DNA of 64,000 nt from Paenibacillus sp. FSL K6-1096. GTDB taxonomy: Bacteria > Bacillota > Bacilli > Paenibacillales > Paenibacillaceae. The notes beneath the pieces were generated by a model. That model ran no database searches and was not told the DNA's origin. It worked only from the letters and a program-made list of their open reading frames with translations. Numbering within the stretch: the stretch's first letter is position 1; each line of letters starts with the position of its first letter. The position numbers and the translations under genes are program-made. The DNA is taken from the NCBI RefSeq assembly GCF_037977055.1, contig NZ_CP150274.1, positions 62,001 through 126,000 of the forward strand, written 5' to 3'. Below are positions 42,595 through 49,631 of the stretch, piece by piece.

Positions 42595-43554
42595 ATGGCA
42601 AACATAAACTCAGTAACAGGGGCCATTGACAGTACACAGCTTGGTCCTACGCTAACCCATGAGCATCTGCGGGTCAGATCCGTTGAAGTTGCTACGCAAT
42701 TTCCACATCTGTATGACCGCAACGAAGAGCTGCAACTGGCCAAGGAGCAGGTGCTGGCGGTCAGACAGGCCGGCATACAGACCATCTGTGACCCCTCCGT
42801 TATGGGGCAGGACCGGGATGTTCTCTTCATGAAGGAGGTGTCTGAGTGTACAGGGGTAACCATTATTGCAGCGACCGGAATGTATACTTGCCGGGACCTG
42901 CCTGAGCCTTTACGGAATAAGAGTATTGATTACATCGCGGAGCTGTTCATCAGGGATATTGAGGTGGGAATTCAGAATACGGAGATTAAGGCAGGGTTCA
43001 TCAAATGTGCAACCGATGTTCAAGGGATCACTCCGGATGTAGAGAAGATTATCCGGGCGGCTGCCCGTGCCCACAGGAGGACCGGGGTGCCGATAATGAC
43101 CCATACCCATGCGGCCTCCAGGAATGGGCTGGATCAGCTGGATCTGCTTGAAGACGAAGGCGTTACCGCCCGGGCGGTCGTTATCGGACACTCAGGCGAT
43201 ACCCATGATATGGACTATTTATCCCAATTGTTGAACCGGCATGCCTATTTGGGCATAGACCGGTTTGGTCTGTCTGTCGGGATAAGTAACCAGGAACGTC
43301 CTGCTATGCTGCTGAAGCTGATCCGCCAGGGCTGCCACAGGCAGCTGCTTGTCTCTCAAGATTACTGCGGGACCATTGACTGGTGGGAGCGGGGGGAGGT
43401 ACGGTCCTTTGCACCCGACTGGTCCATGACCCATCTGACCCGCGATGTCTTTCCTTATATTATGGAGCAAGGGGTGGCCCCGGACATTCTGAGCGAGATC
43501 ATGGTCAACAACGTACGGGAATGGTTCGAGCATGCAGCGAATGGTAACTATTAA
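42595..43554 (+). CDS. Phosphotriesterase-family amidohydrolase
   Basis: A 319-residue TIM-barrel metal hydrolase of the phosphotriesterase-related group. It has the HxH-type metal pair in LTHEHLR (near residue 21), the bridging-Lys position in GFIKCAT (near residue 139), later His ligands in THTHAAS and GHSGDTHD, and the final Asp in SQDYCG. Relatives act as lactonases or esterases as often as phosphotriesterases. Lying 27 bp after the MDR gene, it may hydrolyse a lactone, ester or glycosyl intermediate of the pathway. Confidence 0.82.
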   Translation: MANINSVTGAIDSTQLGPTLTHEHLRVRSVEVATQFPHLYDRNEELQLAKEQVLAVRQAGIQTICDPSVMGQDRDVLFMKEVSECTGVTIIAATGMYTCRDLPEPLRNKSIDYIAELFIRDIEVGIQNTEIKAGFIKCATDVQGITPDVEKIIRAAARAHRRTGVPIMTHTHAASRNGLDQLDLLEDEGVTARAVVIGHSGDTHDMDYLSQLLNRHAYLGIDRFGLSVGISNQERPAMLLKLIRQGCHRQLLVSQDYCGTIDWWERGEVRSFAPDWSMTHLTRDVFPYIMEQGVAPDILSEIMVNNVREWFEHAANGNY

Positions 43555-43575
43555 ATCATAACTGGAGACAGAATC

Positions 43576-44805
43576 ATGAAGATGAATTTTCTCAAAGATA
43601 TTATCAAAATGCCGAGCTTTATCGCCCTGGTCTTTACTATCACCATGCTGGGGCTAAGTGTATCGGCGACCAATCCGTTTTTATCGCTGTACTGCATTCA
43701 GCAGGCGGGAATGACGCCTTTGTCGTACGGGGTGCTGATGTCGATCACCATGGTCTTCGGACTCTTGATCAGCACGCTCCTTGGCAAAGCCTCTGATTCC
43801 AGGTTCAGCCGAAAATCAATCATCATCTTTACGCTGCTCTCCACGTCAGCCGCCTATGTGTTATTTGCCCTGTTCACCAATTATTATGTGCTGCTGGCCG
43901 TGTCTGCAATCTTCTTCGGCATATCGTTTGCTTCGTTCCCGCAGGTCTTTGCCTATGCCAGAGACTCCATTTCCAAATCCAATATCAGTGCCATTAATCA
44001 GCCGCTGGCGATGAATATTCTAAGAATGTTCTATTCGCTGGGCTGGATTGCCGGGCCGTCGATCGGATCGGTATTAGTCAATAAATATAACTTTTTCTAT
44101 CTCTTTCTGATTGTAGCCGCAACGTACATCTTCGTCAGCCTGATTGCTTTCATTCTATTCCGCAGCCATCCGGTAACCCTGTCTGTTCAGGAAGACAAAC
44201 AGCCCGTGCATCTGGGCAAATTCATGAAGCAGCCGCAGATTTCCTCCGTACTGGGTACATTCATCCTGTTAAGCATTGCGTCTTCAATGAGCAGCATCGT
44301 CCTGCCCTTGTTCTTCACAACCTCGCTGCATGGTAATTACCAGCAGTTGGGATGGCTCTTCAGCATTACGGCGATTGTCGAGCTGCCCTTGATGATTGTC
44401 GTCGGCGTCATGTCCCGCAAAATGGGCAAAACCGCGATTATCCTGATTGGTATCATCGCAAATGTGCTGTATTTCCTGGTTTTTGCCATGGCGCACTCCA
44501 TTGTGCTGCTCTATTTCGCCCAGGTACTAAGCGCTATTTCCGTGTCCATTATCATGGGCTACGGGATCAGTTATTTCCAGGAGCTGCTGCCGGAGGAGCC
44601 CGGAACCGCTACAACTCTCTACAGCAACACCTCCAGAATCGGTTCTTCGCTGGGGGGCGTGGTCTCCGGGACCGTATCGGGATTGTTCGGCTACCGTTCC
44701 GTATTCGTGGCCTGTATGACCTTATCTCTTGCCGCGCTGTCCATCTTCGGACTGGTTAACGCAGTGAACCGGAGTACCATCCATAAGGAGGCTGGGAAAA
44801 TATGA
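43576..44805 (+). CDS. MFS exporter (SetA/sugar-efflux-like)
   Basis: A 409-residue major facilitator protein with 12 predicted helices and the motif A loop around GKASDSRFSRK. Overall it resembles the sugar-efflux (Set) group. Placed between the phosphotriesterase-family and glycosyltransferase genes and overlapping the latter by 4 bp, it is the obvious candidate exporter of the cluster product. Confidence 0.8.
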   Translation: MKMNFLKDIIKMPSFIALVFTITMLGLSVSATNPFLSLYCIQQAGMTPLSYGVLMSITMVFGLLISTLLGKASDSRFSRKSIIIFTLLSTSAAYVLFALFTNYYVLLAVSAIFFGISFASFPQVFAYARDSISKSNISAINQPLAMNILRMFYSLGWIAGPSIGSVLVNKYNFFYLFLIVAATYIFVSLIAFILFRSHPVTLSVQEDKQPVHLGKFMKQPQISSVLGTFILLSIASSMSSIVLPLFFTTSLHGNYQQLGWLFSITAIVELPLMIVVGVMSRKMGKTAIILIGIIANVLYFLVFAMAHSIVLLYFAQVLSAISVSIIMGYGISYFQELLPEEPGTATTLYSNTSRIGSSLGGVVSGTVSGLFGYRSVFVACMTLSLAALSIFGLVNAVNRSTIHKEAGKI

Positions 44806-45935
44806 AGATCAGCATATTGGTGCTGGCTTATAATATCAAAAATCTGGTAACCGAATGTCTGCTGTCGCTGAACCGCCAGGTTCAGGTGCCGGAAGGCTGC
44901 TTCGAGGTCATCTTCGTTGACGACGGTTCAGATGACGGGACAAAGGAGCGGATCACGGCGCTTAATCTGGATTATCCGTTGAACTACATATACAAAACGC
45001 CGGATGCGGCAAAATGCAGATCAGCGGCCAGGAATCTGGGCGTGTCGCACGCGGACGGCGACATTCTGCTCTTTTTGGACGGGGATCAGGTGGTTGAACG
45101 GGATTTCATCTATCAGCACTGGAAGGTGCACCAGCTCTGCGATGAGCCTCTAGTCGTGATGGGGCTGAGGGATTTTCTGGCCGAGGAGAACCGGATACCG
45201 TTCAGCCAAGTGGAGGACGGCAACCGCTCGTCTCTAATTCTGGAACGCAGAGACCCACGGCTGCCGATCATCCGGCGATTCTCGGAGAATGCGGGGAATA
45301 TTGAGAATATATGGGCGCTACTCTACAGCTGCAACTTCTCGGTTCCCCGCAGCAGCTATACCGAAGCCGGAGGCTTCGATGAAGATTTTATCGAGTGGGG
45401 CCTTGAGGATTGTGAACTCGGATACCGCTTATACCAGCAGGGCGCCAAATTCGTCCTGAACACGAAATGTATTGTCCTGCACCAGTATCATCCCACGACT
45501 TACGACGCGAAGAAATACCTGGGCTGGTTCACTAATCTGGAATTATTCAAGCAAAAGCACCCCACGCTGGAGGTTGAGCTTCAGAGCATTCTCGGGGACT
45601 GGTTCGACCCGGCACGGCGAAAGCCCTGGAAGGATGCTTTTATCCGGTATGAGCTGGCCGTCCGGTCCGTAAAGGGCTTATATAATCAGCTAAACACTCT
45701 GTACAAAGTGGCGGTGATTCCTGACGGATCTCTTCCCGCAGAGGAATGGCTGGCCCGGATTAAGCTTGCGCTGGAAACGCATAATGTGCTGGTGCTAGAT
45801 TATTCGGATACGGACCTGGACCTGCTGATTCAGCTCATTCCCCGGTCCTATGATTTGCTCTATTACCGGGAGCCGTCTGCGGACAAGGTAATCGAGGTGA
45901 TGAAGTCTATAGCTGTTAATCTGTCTGAACTGTAG
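44802..45935 (+). CDS. Family 2 glycosyltransferase
   Basis: A 377-residue cytoplasmic glycosyltransferase with a GT-A fold. It has VDDGSDDGT near residue 38 (nucleotide-sugar binding), the DxD motif in LFLDGDQVV near residue 89 and the acidic EDCELGYRL block near residue 205. A C-terminal segment of about 100 residues is not typical of small GT2 enzymes. There is no membrane helix. It overlaps the exporter gene by 4 bp and is probably the last gene of the biosynthetic cluster. Confidence 0.85.
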   Translation: MKISILVLAYNIKNLVTECLLSLNRQVQVPEGCFEVIFVDDGSDDGTKERITALNLDYPLNYIYKTPDAAKCRSAARNLGVSHADGDILLFLDGDQVVERDFIYQHWKVHQLCDEPLVVMGLRDFLAEENRIPFSQVEDGNRSSLILERRDPRLPIIRRFSENAGNIENIWALLYSCNFSVPRSSYTEAGGFDEDFIEWGLEDCELGYRLYQQGAKFVLNTKCIVLHQYHPTTYDAKKYLGWFTNLELFKQKHPTLEVELQSILGDWFDPARRKPWKDAFIRYELAVRSVKGLYNQLNTLYKVAVIPDGSLPAEEWLARIKLALETHNVLVLDYSDTDLDLLIQLIPRSYDLLYYREPSADKVIEVMKSIAVNLSEL

Positions 45936-46060
45936 CAGTATAATCGTCTGCCTGTTCATCTTCCGTTCATATTGCCGTCATGCTGAGGACATCTGGCCTG
46001 GCTATACTACAAATAAGCTGCTAAGGCGGCTGTAGAGATAGAGGACAGGAGAAGATCGAT

Positions 46061-47053
46061 ATGGCAGACACGGCTGAACTAAAGACAGACGGAAGAAGAA
46101 ACGGCAAGCGACGGAAGCTCTGGGTGAGAATCATCGGCGGCCTGCTCGGGGCGCTGGTGCTGTTCATAGGAATTATGTTCATTGTAAATGTCATCAGCAC
46201 CAAGGCCGAGCAGAAGCGGATTGATGCTTACGGCCAGTATGTACAGGTTGACGGGAAGAAGATGAATGTGCTGATTCAGGGGAGCGGGGAGCAGACCATT
46301 GTTCTCCTGCCGGGGCAAGGGACGGCTTCACCTGCACTGGATTTCAAGCTTTTAATCGATGAATTAATTCCGGAGTATAAGGTTGTAGTGATCGAGCCCT
46401 TCGGTTACGGGTTAAGCGACCGGACGGACAAGGAAAGAACGACAGAGAATATCATTGGTGAGATCCACGAAGCTGTGCAGCAGCTTGGACTTAAGCGTTA
46501 CATTCTGATGGGGCATTCCATTACGGGACTCTATAGCGTATCTTATGTCAAGGCTTACCCGGATGAAGTGCAAGCGTTCGTCGGAATTGACAGCAGTGTT
46601 CCCAATCAACCGGGCATGGATGCCAAGCTGCCCTTGCGGTCCATGAAGTTTCTGCAGGATTCCGGGCTGATGCGGCTGCTGAAAGCTGTCAGCGGTAATC
46701 CATACAAATCACTTGATTTCGATGAACATACCAAGGAGCAGCTGAATCTGATCTCCAACCAGGTGAGCAACAACCCTACCATGATCAATGAGCTGAAGCA
46801 TCTGGGGTCGAACTTCAAGAATGCAGAGCAGCTTACTTATCCCAAGGACCTGCCAGTGCTGCTGTTTGCGCAATCGAACAACGAGCATAACAAGCAGTGG
46901 ATTCCGCTGCATGAGGAGCAGGCGAAGCAGTCTTCACAGGGGAAATTGATCCCGATGGAAGGCCCCCATTACCTGCACCATACGAAGTACAAGGAAATCG
47001 CTGCAGAGTTTAAGGAGTATATAGCGAAAATACAGTTGAAGCCAGCTCAATAG
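46061..47053 (+). CDS. Membrane-anchored alpha/beta hydrolase
   Basis: A 330-residue alpha/beta-hydrolase with one N-terminal membrane helix (about residues 22-45), so the catalytic domain is likely outside the cell. The nucleophile elbow is MGHSITG (Ser near residue 148), with GPHYLHH near the end as the His region. The substrate is unknown. It has its own terminator at 47070. It lies 125 bp after the last glycosyltransferase gene and may or may not belong to the cluster. Confidence 0.8.
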   Translation: MADTAELKTDGRRNGKRRKLWVRIIGGLLGALVLFIGIMFIVNVISTKAEQKRIDAYGQYVQVDGKKMNVLIQGSGEQTIVLLPGQGTASPALDFKLLIDELIPEYKVVVIEPFGYGLSDRTDKERTTENIIGEIHEAVQQLGLKRYILMGHSITGLYSVSYVKAYPDEVQAFVGIDSSVPNQPGMDAKLPLRSMKFLQDSGLMRLLKAVSGNPYKSLDFDEHTKEQLNLISNQVSNNPTMINELKHLGSNFKNAEQLTYPKDLPVLLFAQSNNEHNKQWIPLHEEQAKQSSQGKLIPMEGPHYLHHTKYKEIAAEFKEYIAKIQLKPAQ

Positions 47054-47069
47054 GGCATGGATGATAAGG

Positions 47070-47104
47070 AAGCTGTGGTGCCGAAAGTGGTGCCGCAGCT
47101 TTTG
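47070..47104 (+). terminator. Terminator after alpha/beta hydrolase gene
   Basis: AAGCTGTGG / CCGCAGCTT is a nine-pair stem with one G-T pair, followed by TTTTGG. The T-run is short. Confidence 0.65.
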
Positions 47105-47202
47105 GCGTTCCCGGGGCGTGAGGCAGGATCTTCTCTCCGGCACTGCCTAAAAGATGCGTCTGCTGTATAATGTAGGGAATGTTGAAGACGGAGGTTCAAA
47201 CA

Positions 47203-47889
47203 ATGCCACACATTCTGCTAGTTGAAGACGATCAGGCTATTGCCAGAAATCTGGAGCTGCTGCTCCGCTCGGAAGGCTTCACCGTTACCCGTGCCGCAAC
47301 GCGGGGTGAGGCTGCCCAGGCGCCCATCGGGAATCCCTTTGACCTGGCGCTAATCGATATTTCCTTGCCGGACGGCAACGGCTTTACGGTGTACACCGAG
47401 CTGAAGGCAGTATGCGAAGCTCCTGTTATCTTCCTTACGGCTTCCGGCGATGAAGCCAGTGTAGTGACCGGGCTGAATATGGGGGCGGCTGACTATATTA
47501 CCAAGCCTTTTCGCCCGCGTGAACTGATTGCCCGGATTGGAACGGCTCTGCGCCAGAGCAAGCGCACGGAACCGGCTTGGGATCATTGTGGTCTGCATGT
47601 GGATACTGCCAGCGGTATCGTCAGCAAAGACGGCCGTGAGCTCTACTTATCCGCTTTGGAATACCGCCTGCTGCTGGTGTTTGTGAACAATCCCCGCAGC
47701 ATCATCACGCGAAGCCGGCTGCTTGACGAATTATGGGACGCGGCGGGTGAGTTCGTGAATGACAACACGCTGACGGTCTACATCAAACGCTTACGCGAGA
47801 AGATTGAGGATAATCCGGCAAGCCCGCAGCTTATACTGACCGTACGCGGAACGGGCTACCGGCTGGGAGGCAGCGATGCTGCGCAATAG
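47203..47889 (+). CDS. OmpR-family response regulator
   Basis: A 228-residue protein with a receiver domain (VEDD acidic pocket; phospho-acceptor Asp in LIDISLPDG; Lys in ITKPFRP) and a C-terminal winged helix (about residues 130-225, ending in RGTGYRL). The ATG at 47203 follows GACGGAGG; the frame from 47179 begins before that site. TATAAT at 47166-47171 may be its -10. It overlaps the kinase gene by 14 bp and probably controls the ABC transporter downstream. Confidence 0.9.
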   Translation: MPHILLVEDDQAIARNLELLLRSEGFTVTRAATRGEAAQAPIGNPFDLALIDISLPDGNGFTVYTELKAVCEAPVIFLTASGDEASVVTGLNMGAADYITKPFRPRELIARIGTALRQSKRTEPAWDHCGLHVDTASGIVSKDGRELYLSALEYRLLLVFVNNPRSIITRSRLLDELWDAAGEFVNDNTLTVYIKRLREKIEDNPASPQLILTVRGTGYRLGGSDAAQ

Positions 47890-48865
47890 AGAATTTAAGC
47901 ATTTCATTCTGTGGTTCGTGCTGCTGGCCGCCGTCACAGTGATCCTGGGATTCACTATTAGTCCGGCTGCGGGTATCCTTACCGTTACGGCAGCGGCGGC
48001 TTGCGGGGCTCTGTTCGTGCTGTTCACCCGTGCCCGGTACCGGAGCATTGCGCGGATCTCCAGTCAGATTGACCTCGTACTGCATAATGCCGATCACCTG
48101 TATATCGGGGAAGCGGACGAAGGCGAGCTCTCCATATTACATAGTGAAATCACCAAAATGACGCTGCGCATCCGGGAGCAGAATGAAGCGTTGAAGCGTG
48201 ACAAAGAACATCTGGCCGATTCGCTGGCCGACATTGCGCACCAGCTCCGTACTCCGCTTACCTCTGTAAATCTGCTTCTGTCCCTGCTGGCAAATAACCC
48301 TTCGGAGGAGGAGCGGAGAGCCTTTATCCGCGAGAGTGAGGAGCTGCTGCTGCGGATGGATTGGCTGATTACCTCTCTGCTGAAGCTGTCGCGCCTCGAT
48401 GCGGGCATTGTAGTATTTCAGAGCGGGGAGATTGCCGTAGACCATCTGGTCCGCGCTGCGCTCCGTCCGTTCCTGATCCCGCTGGAGCTGCGCAATATCG
48501 CTCTGAAGCTCGACTGTCCTGATGGGATAGTCCTCCAGGGAGATGAAGCCTGGCTCTCGGAGGCGATTCAGAATATCCTCAAAAATTGCCTGGAGAGCGC
48601 CGGCGAGCACGGGAGGGTGGAGATCCGCTGCACGGACAATCCGCTGTATACCGGAATCAACATCCGCGACAGCGGCAGGGGCTTCGACCCGGAAGAAATT
48701 CCGCATCTGTTCGACCGCTATTACCGCGGCAAGAACCCGGCAGCTGCCGGTTACGGGATAGGACTCGCACTCAGCCGGATGATTATCACCCGCCAGGGAG
48801 GGAGCATCACCGCGCAGAATCATCCGCTGGGCGGGGCAGTTTTTACCCTTCGCTTCCCTAAGTGA
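47876..48865 (+). CDS. Sensor histidine kinase with minimal sensor region
   Basis: A 329-residue kinase. Two N-terminal helices (about residues 12-55) are joined by a very short loop, so there is almost no extracellular sensor, as in the intramembrane-sensing kinases that pair with ABC exporters in Firmicutes. The H-box is IAHQLRTPLTS (near residue 122). ATP-binding motifs are NCLESAG, DSGRGFDP and GYGIGLAL. It probably senses through the adjacent FtsX-type transporter. Confidence 0.9.
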   Translation: MLRNREFKHFILWFVLLAAVTVILGFTISPAAGILTVTAAAACGALFVLFTRARYRSIARISSQIDLVLHNADHLYIGEADEGELSILHSEITKMTLRIREQNEALKRDKEHLADSLADIAHQLRTPLTSVNLLLSLLANNPSEEERRAFIRESEELLLRMDWLITSLLKLSRLDAGIVVFQSGEIAVDHLVRAALRPFLIPLELRNIALKLDCPDGIVLQGDEAWLSEAIQNILKNCLESAGEHGRVEIRCTDNPLYTGINIRDSGRGFDPEEIPHLFDRYYRGKNPAAAGYGIGLALSRMIITRQGGSITAQNHPLGGAVFTLRFPK

Positions 48866-48873
48866 CGGATCTC

Positions 48874-48932
48874 TCACCTGAAAGTCACCGAGAAGTAAGG
48901 CGGAGGTTCTAAGCTAGGGATAGATCAGGTGA
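48874..48932. promoter_or_regulatory. Possible regulatory inverted repeat upstream of ABC genes
   Basis: TCACCTGA (48874-48881) and TCAGGTGA (48925-48932) are exact reverse complements separated by 43 bp, in the 82-bp gap between the kinase and ABC genes. They could be response-regulator sites or chance. Confidence 0.25.
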
Positions 48933-48947
48933 AGGGAGTTTTACAGG

Positions 48948-49631
48948 ATGGAATTTCTGAGAATTGACAATCTATGCAAGGTCTACGGCAAGGGGTACAG
49001 CCAGGTTACTGCGCTGGATCACGTGTCGCTGACTATTGAGAAGGGGGAGTTCACCGCCATTATCGGCTCCTCCGGCTCCGGCAAATCCACATTGCTTCAT
49101 ATCATCGGCGGGGTGGATGTACCAACAAGCGGCAAGGTCTATCTGGACGGACAGGATGTCTATGCCCAGAGCAACGAGAAGCTGGCGATCTTCCGCAGAC
49201 GGCAAGTCGGACTGATCTACCAGTTCCACAACCTCATTCCTACGCTGGATGTGGTCGAGAACATCACCTTGCCGATCCTGATGGACAAGCGCAAGGTGAA
49301 TGAGGAACGGCTGAACGACCTTCTGGAGCTGCTTGGTCTGAAGGACCGCAGGTCGCATCTGCCGAACCAGCTCTCGGGCGGGCAGCAGCAGCGTGTCTCG
49401 ATCGGCCGCGCCTTGATGAATGCCCCGGCGGTCATGCTGGCGGATGAACCGACAGGCAGCCTGGACAGCCGCAACGGGCATGAGATCATCAACCTGCTGA
49501 AATTAAGCAACCAGAAGTACCGGCAGACACTGCTTATCGTCACCCATGACGAGAACATCGCCCTGCAGGCCGACCGGATCATTGGCATCTCCGACGGCAA
49601 GGTCGTGCGGGATGAGCGGGTACGGCCATGA
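48948..49631 (+). CDS. MacB/LolD-type ABC transporter ATPase
   Basis: A 227-residue ATPase with Walker A (GSSGSGKST, near residue 41), a Q-loop (LIYQFHNL), signature LSGGQQQR and Walker B with VMLADEPTGSLD. This is the type that drives FtsX-fold permeases for peptide export or antimicrobial-peptide resistance. It overlaps the permease gene by 4 bp. Confidence 0.92.
   Translation: MEFLRIDNLCKVYGKGYSQVTALDHVSLTIEKGEFTAIIGSSGSGKSTLLHIIGGVDVPTSGKVYLDGQDVYAQSNEKLAIFRRRQVGLIYQFHNLIPTLDVVENITLPILMDKRKVNEERLNDLLELLGLKDRRSHLPNQLSGGQQQRVSIGRALMNAPAVMLADEPTGSLDSRNGHEIINLLKLSNQKYRQTLLIVTHDENIALQADRIIGISDGKVVRDERVRP

Larger units (their letters stand above)
30026..45935. other. Candidate biosynthetic gene cluster: iterative type II polyketide/polyene-like, glycosylated
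   Basis: Eighteen genes in five transcription units: 30026-32399 (+), 36768-32403 (-), 36966-40705 (+), 41457-40723 (-) and 41557-45935 (+). Together they supply malonyl loading, carrier activation, a ketosynthase pair, ketoreduction, dehydration, possible enoyl reduction, thioester release or amide formation, sugar modification, glycosyl transfer and export. There is no modular PKS/NRPS, no AMP-dependent ligase and no aromatase/cyclase. The borders are drawn by function and could be off by a gene at either end. Confidence 0.75.

Noticed and set aside
30026..45935. Modular trans-AT polyketide synthase cluster
   Set aside because: The hydrolase-acyltransferase pair recalls bacillaene-type clusters, but no multidomain synthase is present. 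All catalytic functions are on small separate proteins.
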